Notes: a model not told the origin generated them from the sequence alone. Numbered from the stretch's first letter, positions 1 through 8,708 are shown. The stretch: 10,761 bases of DNA from Clostridia bacterium (GCA_017382915.1 JAFNZJ010000081.1:1-10761); one strand, 5' to 3'. Translations and numbers: made by a program.

Positions 1-1
1 A

Positions 2-931
2 TATTATGTTGAAAGCGCAACACCGGTAATTACTGCAACGGGTTATTTAAAAAATGATGAACTTTCAAACGCACTTGTTTGCGGTATTGATGAAAATGCA
101 AAAAGCGTTATTTCGGTTGAAACGGTAAATGGCAAAAAGATTTCAAAGAATGAGATTGACCTTAAAGCAAATGTTTGTGCTATTGATGAAAAAACTGCTA
201 ATATTCTTTTTAAAACACCAACTCCTATTGGCAAACAGTTGGATATTTTTATTGAAGGTAAAACTACTACCTTTACCGTCATTGGTACCGTTAAAGCCAG
301 CAGCAGTTTGCTACAAACCTCGGTAGGGGATTTACTACCCAGCATTATATATGTGCCGTATACCACACTTCAGCAGTTAATAGGAAAGGCAGAAATAAGC
401 CAAATTGCGGTTGATTTTTCATCTAAATACAGCAATGAATTTTGTATTGAAAGCATTAAAACCGCAGTGGGGGGTAACTTTGGCTCATATTTGAAGTTTG
501 AAGACCTTAATAAACAGCGTGAAAGCTTAAACGGTATACTTGATATAATTACAACCGTTTTAAGGCTCATTGGCGGTGTATCACTTTTGGTATCGGGACT
601 GGGTATTATGACCATAATGCTAATAACAGTTAAGGAAAAAACCAAAGAAATCGGTATTAAAAAATCTATTGGCGCCAAAAACAAAATTATATTATTTGAA
701 TTTATATTTGAATCTGCCGTTATATCGGGCATCGGTAGTATTATTGGTATAGTTCTTATGTTTTTTGCAACAGGTGTTGCCCGCATTATTTTCAATGTTG
801 TTGTAAGTATTGATTTTTTAACCGTTTTTTTAACCGCTCTTATAGCAATTTTATGTGGTGTTTTGTTTGGTATTTACCCAGCCTTTAAGGCGGCAACACT
901 TAATCCAATTGATGCACTTCGCAGTGAATAA
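2..931 (+). CDS. ABC transporter permease, MacB/FtsX family (C-terminal part, start outside window)
   Basis: The reading frame is open from the left edge, so the start and first membrane helix are missing; 309 residues are visible. The first ~185 residues resemble the extracytoplasmic MacB_PCD-type domain. Three membrane segments follow at about residues 188-210, 237-258 and 271-291. The cytoplasmic loop after the first carries the family signature EIGIKKSIGAK (about 216-226), and the protein ends in the typical GIYPAFKAATLNPIDALRSE tail. Family members partner with an ATPase of the LolD/MacB type and act in export, lipoprotein handling or peptide efflux and sensing; the substrate cannot be told here. 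The ATPase and any accessory protein would lie to the left. A hairpin at 940-966 and a fresh promoter at 1030 suggest it is transcribed separately from the downstream operon. The family call is firm; the specific role is unknown. Confidence 0.9.
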   Translation, partial: YYVESATPVITATGYLKNDELSNALVCGIDENAKSVISVETVNGKKISKNEIDLKANVCAIDEKTANILFKTPTPIGKQLDIFIEGKTTTFTVIGTVKASSSLLQTSVGDLLPSIIYVPYTTLQQLIGKAEISQIAVDFSSKYSNEFCIESIKTAVGGNFGSYLKFEDLNKQRESLNGILDIITTVLRLIGGVSLLVSGLGIMTIMLITVKEKTKEIGIKKSIGAKNKIILFEFIFESAVISGIGSIIGIVLMFFATGVARIIFNVVVSIDFLTVFLTALIAILCGVLFGIYPAFKAATLNPIDALRSE

Positions 932-939
932 GTTTTTTA

Positions 940-966
940 TCTTTTGCAAATATTTTTTGCAAAAGA
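940..966 (+). terminator. Likely terminator hairpin after the ABC permease
   Basis: A perfect 11-bp inverted repeat (TCTTTTGCAAA at 940-950, its complement at 956-966) has a 5-nt loop and begins 9 nt after the permease stop codon. The stem is AT-rich and is followed only by a short T run (TTTA), so it may terminate weakly. Its place between a stop codon and a strong promoter supports termination. A protein-binding dyad is the alternative. Confidence 0.6.
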
Positions 967-1029
967 TTTACATAAAAAATGTTTATTAAAATTATTTTAT
1001 GACAATACTTGATTTATCAAATGTTTTTC

Positions 1030-1058
1030 TTGACAAAGGGCGGTTTTATGGGTACAAT
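1030..1058 (+). promoter_or_regulatory. Sigma-A-type promoter for the rnj-ftsH operon
   Basis: A consensus -35 box TTGACA (1030-1035) is followed after exactly 17 bp by TACAAT (1053-1058), one mismatch from the -10 consensus. Transcription would start near 1065, leaving a leader of about 100 nt before the RNase J start codon. It is the best promoter match I found in the window and the only one upstream of the seven-gene run. A 12-bp dyad (TTGAT-TT-ATCAA, 1009-1020) lies 9 bp upstream of the -35 box. Confidence 0.82.
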
Positions 1059-1064
1059 TATTAT

Positions 1065-1165
1065 TGGATATATCTATGCATTTGGCATATTTTAAGGTAT
1101 TTTTTAAACACAGTAATTTACATATTTTTATAATAATTTTTACTATTTTCGGAGGTTATTTTTTA
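1065..1165 (+). promoter_or_regulatory. 5' leader of the operon, with ribosome binding site for rnj
   Basis: This AT-rich, T-rich stretch of about 100 nt lies between the predicted transcription start and the RNase J ATG. GGAGGT at 1151-1156, 9 nt before the ATG at 1166, is a strong Shine-Dalgarno site and fixes that start. The only secondary structure I see is a weak 5-bp stem (TATGC/GCATA, around 1075-1089). No riboswitch class or T-box is recognisable. Confidence 0.6.
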
Positions 1166-3010
1166 ATGGCAAAAGAAAAAACTAAACTAAGCAGTGATAC
1201 CCGCCATAAATCGGGTAATTCCGCCGTAAAGGGCACAACTGCTAAACGCCAGTCTAGTAATGCCTATAATAAAAAAAGTAAAGCTACTTCATCCGCTTCA
1301 AAACAAAAACAAGATTTGGGCCAAAAGAAAAGTAAAACATCACCTAAAAAACAAAAACCGCTAAAAATTGTTCCACTTGGCGGACTGGGTGAAATTGGTA
1401 AAAATATTACCCTTTATGATTATGATGGCGAAATGTTTTTGGTTGACTGCGGTATGACCTTCCCTGATGAGGAAACACCCGGTATTGATATTGTAATACC
1501 CGATTTTACCTATGTTGTAAATAATAGTGATAAAATCAAGGGTTTGGTAGTTACTCACGGTCACGAAGACCATATTGGCGCAATTCCTTATTTATTAAAA
1601 CAGGTAAATTTGCCTATATACGGCACCAAGCTTACTATTGGCCTTATTGAGGCAAAACTGCGTGAGCATAAGCTTGTTAACACTGCAAAGCTAAATGTGG
1701 TAAAAGCGGGGGATACCGTTAATTTAGGCAAGTTTTCTATTGAACTTATTCATGTTAATCACTCAATACCCGATGCGGTGGCACTTGCAATTAAAACCCC
1801 TGCAGGCACTGTTATTCAAACGGGTGACTTTAAAATTGACACAACACCTATTGATTCACAGGTTATTGACCTTGGTCGTTTTGCTGAGCTTGGCAAACAG
1901 GGTGTTTTGGCATTACTTGCCGATTCTACCAACGCCGAAAGACCTGGTTATACCGCATCCGAAAGGTTGGTAGGTGAATCCTTTTCAACACTATTTAAAA
2001 AGGCCGAAAAGGAACGCATAATTGTTGCAACCTTTTCATCAAATATTCACCGCATTCAGCAAATAATCGATGAGGCATATCGTTGCGGTCGTAAGGTTGC
2101 GGTATCGGGCAGAAGTATGTTAAATGTTGTTAACATTGCATCAGAGCTTGGGTACCTTAATGTTCCTGAAAACCTTTTAATTGATATTGATATGATTAAC
2201 CGCTATTTGCCTGAACAAATAGTTGTAGTTACCACAGGCAGTCAGGGTGAGCCACTTTCGGCACTTCACCGTATGGCCTTTGGTGACCACCGACAGGTTG
2301 GTATTGTACCGGGTGATATGATTATTATTTCTGCAACGCCCATTCCCGGTAATGAAAAACTGGTTAATAAGGTAGTTAATGAGCTTATGAAGCAGGGCGC
2401 TACCGTTGTTTATGAAAAAATGTACGATGTGCATGTTTCAGGTCACGCCTGCCAGGAAGAATTAAAGCTTATGCTTAATCTGGTAAAGCCTAAATATTTT
2501 ATTCCTGTCCACGGTGAACAAAAGCACCTTTATAAACACGCTATGCTTGCCAAAACTATGGGCCTTGCCGATGAAAATATTATGATAACCAATATTGGCA
2601 ACACCATTGAACTTTCACAAAAACAAATCCGCCTTGCTGAGGTTGTTCAGGCAGGTCGCGTTTTGGTTGACGGACTTGGTGTTGGTGATGTTGGAAATAT
2701 TGTTTTACGCGACCGTAAGCACTTGGCTGAAGATGGTGTTATTGTAGTGGTAATGACCATGGATTCAGCAACCCATGAGGTTGTATCGGGGCCTGAGGTT
2801 ATTTCACGCGGTTTTGTTTATGTTCGTGAGTCGGAAGAACTTATGGAAGAGGTAACAGAAGCCGCTTGCAAGGCAATAGAAGCCTGCTATCTTGCAAATG
2901 TTCACGACTGGAACACAGTTAAAATGCGTGTGCGTGACAGCGTTTCAAAATTCCTTTATGAGCGCACCCGTAGAAGTCCTATGATACTTCCCATTATTAT
3001 GGAGGTATAA
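1166..3010 (+). CDS. rnj: Ribonuclease J (metallo-beta-lactamase/beta-CASP RNase)
   Basis: A 614-residue RNase J, the 5'-to-3' exonuclease and endonuclease that drives mRNA decay and rRNA/RNA maturation in Bacillota. The catalytic fold starts near residue 65 (KPLKIVPLGGLGEIGKN). The zinc-binding motif HGHEDH is at 131-136 (H131, H133, D135, H136), with TGDFK at 219-223. The beta-CASP part (FSSNIHRIQQI, VSGRSM) and the late motifs HVSGHA and PVHGE are all present, followed by a C-terminal domain. Residues 1-64 are an extra low-complexity tail with 17 lysines and 18 serines or threonines, making the protein longer than the usual ~555 residues. The frame is open further upstream, but ATG 1166 is chosen because GGAGGT sits 9 nt before it and ATG 1064 lies at the predicted transcription start. 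It is the first gene of the operon, 26 bp before gdpP. I cannot separate RNase J1 from J2; intact metal ligands argue for an active enzyme. Confidence 0.96.
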   Translation: MAKEKTKLSSDTRHKSGNSAVKGTTAKRQSSNAYNKKSKATSSASKQKQDLGQKKSKTSPKKQKPLKIVPLGGLGEIGKNITLYDYDGEMFLVDCGMTFPDEETPGIDIVIPDFTYVVNNSDKIKGLVVTHGHEDHIGAIPYLLKQVNLPIYGTKLTIGLIEAKLREHKLVNTAKLNVVKAGDTVNLGKFSIELIHVNHSIPDAVALAIKTPAGTVIQTGDFKIDTTPIDSQVIDLGRFAELGKQGVLALLADSTNAERPGYTASERLVGESFSTLFKKAEKERIIVATFSSNIHRIQQIIDEAYRCGRKVAVSGRSMLNVVNIASELGYLNVPENLLIDIDMINRYLPEQIVVVTTGSQGEPLSALHRMAFGDHRQVGIVPGDMIIISATPIPGNEKLVNKVVNELMKQGATVVYEKMYDVHVSGHACQEELKLMLNLVKPKYFIPVHGEQKHLYKHAMLAKTMGLADENIMITNIGNTIELSQKQIRLAEVVQAGRVLVDGLGVGDVGNIVLRDRKHLAEDGVIVVVMTMDSATHEVVSGPEVISRGFVYVRESEELMEEVTEAACKAIEACYLANVHDWNTVKMRVRDSVSKFLYERTRRSPMILPIIMEV

Positions 3011-3036
3011 TTTTTAATACCGAGGGGGTCTGTATT

Positions 3037-5010
3037 GTGTTTAAAAAGCTATGGAACTTTAATGCGTTATATATAACTCTGCTTTGCTTTGCCGCAGTGC
3101 AGACCGTTGCTTTTTACTTTACTAATAAGACATTATTTTACATTTCACTAGGGTTATTTGTTGTTCTTGCAATTATTACTTTTGTTAGAATATTCAGCGT
3201 CAATAAACGCGTTAGGGATTTAATCCGTTCAATAAATGATGACCTTGATAATACGGCATCAAACTCATTAACCGCATTTAATTTGCCGGTTTTAATAGTG
3301 TCTGATGAAAATGAAATTATTTGGTTTAATAGCCGCTTTACCGAAAAGGTAAATGCCGATGCCGATTTATTGGTAGGCAAAAACATAGCCGAGGTTATCG
3401 GTGATACTTCGGTTGCAGAATTAAGCGATAAACATATTACTACTGCTTGCTATAACAATAAAATTTTTGATGTTTATGAAACAACCCATAAAACTATGTC
3501 AACAACACAAAGAATATTATGCTTTGTTGACCTTACAAAGCTTAGAAAAACTGCATCTGAATATAAACTAAGCAGACCGGTTGTTGCCTTTATTGCGATT
3601 GATAATTTAGACGACTTAACCCACAATATGCGTGATAGTGAGCGCAACAATGTTAGTTCAAAAATTCAAACCGTCCTTGAAGATTGGTTTTCAACCTCTA
3701 ACGGTATCAGCCGCAAAATATCGGGCGAAAGATATTTATTTATGTTTGAAGAGCGTGATTTAATTTTATTCACCTCAACCAAGTTTGATATTTTACAAAA
3801 AGTTCGCTCAATTGATTTCGGTGACAGGGGTAAGGCAACCATTTCAATAGGTATTGGTTGCGGTTATAATTATCGTGAGTGTGAAGAACAGGCCACCCAA
3901 GCACTTGATATGGCTTTGGGTCGTGGCGGTGACCAGGTTGCCATTAAAAAGCGTGATAATACCTTCCAGTTTTTTGGTGGCATTTCGGGTGCTAATGAAA
4001 AGCGTACCCGTGTTCGCACCAGAGTTGTAGCTTCTGCTCTTTTAGAGCTTATCAATAATAGTGACCGCGTTATTCTTATGGGGCATAAATTTGCTGATTT
4101 AGACTGTTTTGGTGCTGCTTATGCTCTTTGTTCGGCAATTAAAACGCATACCGGTACACCCGCCACAATTGCCATAAATAAGCAAACGACGTTATCTGCA
4201 CCATTATTCCAAAGAATTACATCACTTGGCGCTGATTTAATGATTTCTGATTATGCATCGCTTACCGGCACCATAACCAGTAAAACTCTTTTAATTGTTA
4301 TTGATACACATCGCCCATCAATGCTTGAGTATCCTGCGCTTTTAAATGAGGTTGGCACGGTGGCGGTTATTGACCATCACCGCAAATCGGTTGACCACAT
4401 TGCAAATGCTGTAATTTTTTACCATGAAACTTCAGCATCATCTGCTAGCGAAATGGTTTGTGAGCTTTTGCAGTATATTAGTGAAAAATCGGTTGGTAAA
4501 CCACAGGCAGAGGCAATGCTTGCCGGTATAGTTCTTGATAGTCGTAACTTCTGTATGAACACAGGTGTCCGCACCTTTGAGGCATCGGCATTTTTACGCA
4601 AAAAAGGCGCCGACCCAGTTGCGGTAAAAAAGATGTTTGCCGATTCATTAGACCACCACAAAATTAAAAATGCGGTTATCGCCACTGCAGAACAATATAA
4701 AAATTATGCTATTGCAGTTAATGATGCATCGGGCGATGATGATGAAAGGGTTCGCATTATTTCGTCACAGGCTGCCGATGAAATGCTTAATATTTCAGGC
4801 GTTAAGGCATCGTTTGTTATTTTTGCTATTGATGAGCAAATAATTATATCCGCCCGTTCGTATGGTGACATTAATGTTCAACTTATTATGGAAAAACTGG
4901 GCGGGGGAGGTCACCGTACTATGGCGGCCTGCCAGCTTGATAATACTGATATTGATACAGCAAAGAATATGCTGTTAAATGCTATAAAATATCATGAGGA
5001 GGAAGTTTAA
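3037..5010 (+). CDS. gdpP: Cyclic-di-AMP phosphodiesterase GdpP (PAS-degenerate GGDEF-DHH/DHHA1)
   Basis: A 657-residue membrane-bound phosphodiesterase expected to hydrolyse c-di-AMP to pApA and so set the level of this second messenger, which governs potassium balance, cell-wall stress and beta-lactam tolerance. Length matches B. subtilis GdpP/YybT. Two membrane helices (about 10-28 and 33-52) are followed by a short PAS-like domain (about 84-130), a degenerate GGDEF domain ending in GRGGDQVAIK (about 150-310), then the DHH domain with GHKFADLDCFGAA (349-361), IDTHRP (D423), DHH at 446-448 and LDSRNF (D501). The DHHA1 domain ends with GGGGH at 622-626. All the expected metal and substrate residues are present, so it should be active. 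The start is GTG with AGGGGG (3023-3028) 8 nt upstream. It is followed after 2 bp by rplI, the same order as in many Bacillota. Confidence 0.95.
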   Translation: MFKKLWNFNALYITLLCFAAVQTVAFYFTNKTLFYISLGLFVVLAIITFVRIFSVNKRVRDLIRSINDDLDNTASNSLTAFNLPVLIVSDENEIIWFNSRFTEKVNADADLLVGKNIAEVIGDTSVAELSDKHITTACYNNKIFDVYETTHKTMSTTQRILCFVDLTKLRKTASEYKLSRPVVAFIAIDNLDDLTHNMRDSERNNVSSKIQTVLEDWFSTSNGISRKISGERYLFMFEERDLILFTSTKFDILQKVRSIDFGDRGKATISIGIGCGYNYRECEEQATQALDMALGRGGDQVAIKKRDNTFQFFGGISGANEKRTRVRTRVVASALLELINNSDRVILMGHKFADLDCFGAAYALCSAIKTHTGTPATIAINKQTTLSAPLFQRITSLGADLMISDYASLTGTITSKTLLIVIDTHRPSMLEYPALLNEVGTVAVIDHHRKSVDHIANAVIFYHETSASSASEMVCELLQYISEKSVGKPQAEAMLAGIVLDSRNFCMNTGVRTFEASAFLRKKGADPVAVKKMFADSLDHHKIKNAVIATAEQYKNYAIAVNDASGDDDERVRIISSQAADEMLNISGVKASFVIFAIDEQIIISARSYGDINVQLIMEKLGGGGHRTMAACQLDNTDIDTAKNMLLNAIKYHEEEV

Positions 5011-5012
5011 TT

Positions 5013-5453
5013 ATGAAGGTTGTTTTATTAGCAGATGTTAAAGGTCACGGTAAAAAAGGTGAGCTTTGCAATGTTTCTGACGGATATGCGCGTAACTTTT
5101 TGTTCCCTAAAAAACTAGCGGTAGAGGCTAATTCAACCGCAATGAATGAGCTTAAAAATCGTGAGGAGTCCAAGGCACACCACATTGCCGAAGAGAAAAA
5201 AGCGGCCGAGGATATTGCCACTAAATTAAATGGTGGACAGGTTGTAATTACTGCAAAGGCCGGCGCTTCGGGTAAACTTTTTGGTGCGGTAACCTCAAAG
5301 GAAATTGCGGTAGCAATTAAAGATACCTACGGCATTGAAATTGACCGCAGAAAAATGAATGTAGCAGACATTAAGCAATTTGGCGAATATACCGCTGAAA
5401 TTAAGCTTTATAGTGGTATTTCAGCAAAAATCAATGTTATTGTAAAGGAATAA
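5013..5453 (+). CDS. rplI: 50S ribosomal protein L9
   Basis: A 146-residue bL9, close to the usual 147-150. The N-terminal rRNA-binding domain is clear (MKVVLLADVKGHGKKGE at 1-17 and GYARNFLFPKKLAVEAN around 24-40), then a long charged helix (about 41-75) leads to the C-terminal domain. L9 binds 23S rRNA at the base of the L1 stalk and helps limit frameshifting. AGGAGG at 4997-5002, inside the last codons of gdpP, is 10 nt before the ATG, so translation of the two genes is probably coupled. dnaB starts 6 bp after its stop. Unlike many bacteria, no rpsF/ssb/rpsR genes sit beside it. Confidence 0.97.
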   Translation: MKVVLLADVKGHGKKGELCNVSDGYARNFLFPKKLAVEANSTAMNELKNREESKAHHIAEEKKAAEDIATKLNGGQVVITAKAGASGKLFGAVTSKEIAVAIKDTYGIEIDRRKMNVADIKQFGEYTAEIKLYSGISAKINVIVKE

Positions 5454-5459
5454 TTCTTT

Positions 5460-6848
5460 ATGGAAACAAATAACAGTTTTGAAATTTTAAGTGAGGGTAG
5501 AATGCCCTTTTCGGTGGAGGCAGAGCAGTCTGTTTTAGGTTCAATTATTATTGAGCCAAGTTGCCTTAATATTGCCCAAACCGCACTAAAGGCTGAATAT
5601 TTTTACATAGAACAGCATCAAAAAATATATGAAACCCTTACAAGAATGTTTGAAACCAACATTAAAATTGATTTTATTACACTTCTTGAACAACTTAAAA
5701 CCGAGGGTGTATATGATGATGCGGGCGGTAAATCTTATTTAACCCAGCTTGTTCAGTGTGTACCTACTACGGCCAACCTTGAAAACTATATTGCAATAGT
5801 TAAGGACCGTTATACCGTTAGGGCACTTATGAAGGCGGCTCAAAGCATTATTAAGGACATCAATGAAAATGCTATTGATTCGCGACACCTATTGGATGAT
5901 GCCGAACAAAAGATTTACGACATAAGACAGGGCAGAAGTGTTAGTGACCTTGTAAATATTAAGGATGTTATTTACGGTGAAACCTATGACCGCTTAATTA
6001 AGGTTTCTGACCCCGCCACCCACGATGATTATGTTGGTATACCTTCGGGTCTTGCAGAGCTTGATAAAACCCTTACAGGTCTTAATAAATCAGACCTTAT
6101 TATAATCGGTGCCCGTCCCGGTATGGGTAAAACCTCATTTGCCCTTAATATTGCACGCAATGTTGCAGTAAATGGCGGTAAGCGTGTTTGCTTTTTCTCG
6201 CTTGAAATGTCACGCGACCAGCTTGCACAACGCCTACTTTCTAATGAGGCAGCTATTGAAAGCAGTCACCTTAGGGATTCGCAGCTTATGACCAAGGATG
6301 AGTGGGAGCGTTTGGCCCATGCAGCTGAACAGCTTTCAAAAACCGATATGTATTTGGATGAAACACCTTCAATAACCGTTCCTGAAATGAAGGCCAAGCT
6401 TCGCCGCCTTGGTAATGTTGATTTGGTTATAATTGACTATTTAGGCTTAATGAGGTCGGCCACCACCAAGGAAAACCGCGTTCAAGAGGTTTCAGATATA
6501 ACTCGTAACCTAAAAATTATGGCAAAGGAGCTTAAGGTGCCGGTTATTGCCTGTGCACAGCTTAGCCGTGGCACCGAGGTAAAGGGTAAATCGCACAAAC
6601 CGCAGCTTTCAGATTTGCGTGAATCGGGCTCAATTGAGCAGGATGCTGATATTGTTTTATTCTTATATCGTGAAAAGTATTATGATACTGAAGAAAACAT
6701 TGATGACCCTGAGCAGGTTAGTGACCCAAATAAGGCAGAGTGTATTGTAGCTAAAAACCGTCACGGTGAATGTAAAACAATTCCCCTGCATTGGGACGGT
6801 CAGTTTACCCGCTTTACCGCACCTACTAATATTTATGATAATCAATAA
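5460..6848 (+). CDS. dnaB: Replicative DNA helicase DnaB (DnaC in B. subtilis naming)
   Basis: A 462-residue hexameric helicase that unwinds DNA at the replication fork and contacts primase. The N-terminal domain begins with PFSVEAEQSVLGSIIIEP (about 16-33). The RecA-like C-terminal domain has Walker A GARPGMGKT at 217-225, LEMSRDQLAQRL, Walker B LVIIDYLGLM and the late segment SDLRESGSIEQDADIVLFLYR typical of this family. There is no intein or insertion, and the length matches the family (~450-460). An AAAGGA site (5444-5449) inside the end of rplI serves the ATG. Its last 14 bases overlap tilS, so tilS translation is probably coupled to it. Confidence 0.97.
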   Translation: METNNSFEILSEGRMPFSVEAEQSVLGSIIIEPSCLNIAQTALKAEYFYIEQHQKIYETLTRMFETNIKIDFITLLEQLKTEGVYDDAGGKSYLTQLVQCVPTTANLENYIAIVKDRYTVRALMKAAQSIIKDINENAIDSRHLLDDAEQKIYDIRQGRSVSDLVNIKDVIYGETYDRLIKVSDPATHDDYVGIPSGLAELDKTLTGLNKSDLIIIGARPGMGKTSFALNIARNVAVNGGKRVCFFSLEMSRDQLAQRLLSNEAAIESSHLRDSQLMTKDEWERLAHAAEQLSKTDMYLDETPSITVPEMKAKLRRLGNVDLVIIDYLGLMRSATTKENRVQEVSDITRNLKIMAKELKVPVIACAQLSRGTEVKGKSHKPQLSDLRESGSIEQDADIVLFLYREKYYDTEENIDDPEQVSDPNKAECIVAKNRHGECKTIPLHWDGQFTRFTAPTNIYDNQ

Positions 6849-8145
6849 AGCTAATATCCTTTCGGTGCTTGGAGCCTTACCGTTTGCACCTAAAAAGGTG
6901 TGTGTTGCGCTTTCGGGCGGGGCAGATTCGGTTTGCCTGTTACATATTTTAAAGCAGGTTTATTCAGGTACAGATGTCAGCCTATCGGCTGTTCATATTA
7001 ACCACTGCCTTCGCGGCAAGGAAGCGGACAACGATGAAGCCTTTTGTGTAAAGCTTTGCAATGAACTTAATGTGCCGATTACCGTACATAAAATTGATGT
7101 TAAAAATTCGGCACAAAAAGGTGAAAGCATTGAGCTTGCCGCCCGCAGAATTCGTTATGAGGTTTTTGATACCATTGATGCAGACTTTATTGCAACGGCA
7201 CATAATGCAAACGATTCGCTGGAAACATTTCTTATAAATTTTTCGCGCGGTACAGGGCTAAAAGGTCTTACAGGTATACCCATTGTTAGAGATAGGTTTA
7301 TAAGACCGCTAATAAAATGCTCAAGGGATGAAATTTTAGCCTATATAACTGATAATGGTTTGAGTTATGTTACCGACAGTTCAAACCTTACCAATGAATA
7401 TACCCGCAATAAGTTTCGCCACAATGTTGTGGAACCTTTAAAGGAAATAGCACCTGAAATTGTTTCGGTTGCTACCCGCAATATGGAACAGTTAGGTCTT
7501 GATAATGATTTTATTGAAGCATCGGCCAATGAACTGTTCACTGCCGCTTTTAATGAAGGTAGAGGACTTAAAACAGAGCTGCTTTTGGCATCTCACAGGG
7601 CGGTTGCAGGTCGCGTTTTAATAAAATACGCTAAAATGCTCACAAATAGGGCGCCTGACAGTTTTCACATCAATTTAATATTAGATATTTGCCGCAGTAA
7701 AAACGCCTCTCAACAGCTTTTTGATGGCTATACAGTTATGGTGAATAGGGGATATTTTCATATTGAAAAGTCCTTTGATTTTAAACTTTTGGTTAATACC
7801 GAAGTAGTATCTGCCGAAAACTTTAAAAATCAACTTAAAATTAACAAATTGTTATTAAAAAATTCAATAGACTATGATAAAATAGTTGGCAAGTTAGTAA
7901 TTCGCACCCGACTTTCAGGTGATACTCTGCGTCCGCTTGGTCGCGGATTATCAAAACCTTTAAGAAAACTGCAAAATGAAGTTGGACTTGAAAAAAGTTT
8001 AAGGGATTTTGCACCGGTTGCGGTCGATGATAACGGCCCGTTTTGGAGCTATGAGCTTGGCATTGATGAGCGTATGTCTATTGATGAAAACACAAAAAAT
8101 ATACTAATTTTTAATGTTTACAAGCAACAAAACGGGGGAAATTAA
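6835..8145 (+). CDS. tilS: tRNA(Ile)-lysidine synthetase TilS
   Basis: A 436-residue N-type ATP pyrophosphatase that attaches lysine to C34 of the CAU-anticodon tRNA-Ile, changing it from a methionine to an isoleucine (AUA) decoder; essential in most bacteria. The PP-loop SGGADS is at residues 27-32, followed by HINHCLRG (54-61), TAHNANDSLET (121-131), RGTGLKGL (138-145), RPLIKCSRDEI and the YTRNKFRHNVV segment. The C-terminal TilS domain contains RTRLSGD and RKLQNE. A longer start at 6766 is possible but would overlap dnaB by 83 bases. ATG 6835 places the PP-loop at the usual distance from the N-terminus and is preferred. No Shine-Dalgarno site precedes it, so initiation probably depends on ribosomes finishing dnaB. 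It is followed after 2 bp by hpt. Confidence 0.94.
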   Translation: MIINKANILSVLGALPFAPKKVCVALSGGADSVCLLHILKQVYSGTDVSLSAVHINHCLRGKEADNDEAFCVKLCNELNVPITVHKIDVKNSAQKGESIELAARRIRYEVFDTIDADFIATAHNANDSLETFLINFSRGTGLKGLTGIPIVRDRFIRPLIKCSRDEILAYITDNGLSYVTDSSNLTNEYTRNKFRHNVVEPLKEIAPEIVSVATRNMEQLGLDNDFIEASANELFTAAFNEGRGLKTELLLASHRAVAGRVLIKYAKMLTNRAPDSFHINLILDICRSKNASQQLFDGYTVMVNRGYFHIEKSFDFKLLVNTEVVSAENFKNQLKINKLLLKNSIDYDKIVGKLVIRTRLSGDTLRPLGRGLSKPLRKLQNEVGLEKSLRDFAPVAVDDNGPFWSYELGIDERMSIDENTKNILIFNVYKQQNGGN

Positions 8146-8147
8146 AA

Positions 8148-8690
8148 ATGCCAATGAAAAAAGATATTGAAAAGGTTTTGTTCAGTGAAGAACAAATCGC
8201 ACAAATAGTTGACCGCCTTGGTGCAACCATTACTAAGGATTATGAGAATAAAAACCTGCTTTTGGTGGGCATACTAAAGGGCTCGGTTATATTTATGGCA
8301 GATTTAATGCGTAAAATCAATTTGCCCTGCAAAATTGAATTTATGGCGCTTTCTTCATATGGTGCATCCACCCGCTCAAGTGGCGTTGTACGCATTATTA
8401 AAGATTTGTCAATTGACATTGAGGATTATGATGTTTTAATTATTGAAGATATTTTAGATAGCGGTAACACACTTTCTAAGCTTAAAGCAATGTTAGAACT
8501 GCGTAATCCAAAATCACTTAAAATTTGCGCCTTCTTTGACAAACCCGAAAGGCGTACTGCCGATATTAAAGCCGATTATATTGGTGCTGAAATTCCTGAT
8601 GAATTTATTGTTGGCTATGGTCTTGATTTTACTGAAAAATATAGAAATTTACCTTATGTTGGTGTAATCAAGCCTGAATTATATAACTAG
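8148..8690 (+). CDS. hpt: Hypoxanthine(-guanine) phosphoribosyltransferase
   Basis: A 180-residue type I phosphoribosyltransferase of purine salvage, converting hypoxanthine or guanine plus PRPP into IMP or GMP. It shows the LKGS loop (43-46), the PRPP-binding motif VLIIEDILDSGNTL (96-109, with E100, D101 and D104), and the C-terminal GYGLDFTEKYRNLPYVG segment of the family. Length is normal. GGGGGA (8134-8139) lies in the last codons of tilS, 8-9 nt before ATG 8148; a second in-frame ATG at 8154 is also possible. The tilS-hpt-ftsH order is classic for Bacillota. It ends in TAG, the only non-TAA stop in the window, and ftsH starts 18 nt later in the same frame. Confidence 0.95.
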   Translation: MPMKKDIEKVLFSEEQIAQIVDRLGATITKDYENKNLLLVGILKGSVIFMADLMRKINLPCKIEFMALSSYGASTRSSGVVRIIKDLSIDIEDYDVLIIEDILDSGNTLSKLKAMLELRNPKSLKICAFFDKPERRTADIKADYIGAEIPDEFIVGYGLDFTEKYRNLPYVGVIKPELYN

Positions 8691-8708
8691 TTTTTAAAAT
8701 GGACGTGT

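Noticed and set aside
1048..1095. A 15-codon ORF starting with ATG at 1048 that could be a leader peptide.
   Set aside because: It overlaps the -10 box, so the predicted promoter could not transcribe its start, and it has no ribosome binding site.
1064..1165. A longer RNase J start at 1064 or 1076, adding a hydrophobic N-terminal stretch.
   Set aside because: The predicted transcription start is about 1065, no ribosome binding site precedes either ATG, and GGAGGT sits 9 nt before ATG 1166. The hydrophobic look comes from T-rich leader DNA.
3037..5010. Reading gdpP as an active diguanylate cyclase because of its GGDEF-like domain.
   Set aside because: The signature is degenerate (GRGGDQ rather than GGDEF), as in known GdpP proteins, and the DHH/DHHA1 module carries the catalytic residues.
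8413..8441. TTGACA inside hpt as an internal promoter for ftsH.
   Set aside because: At 17 bp spacing the -10 candidate is TTAATT, a poor match, and it sits in well-conserved coding sequence.
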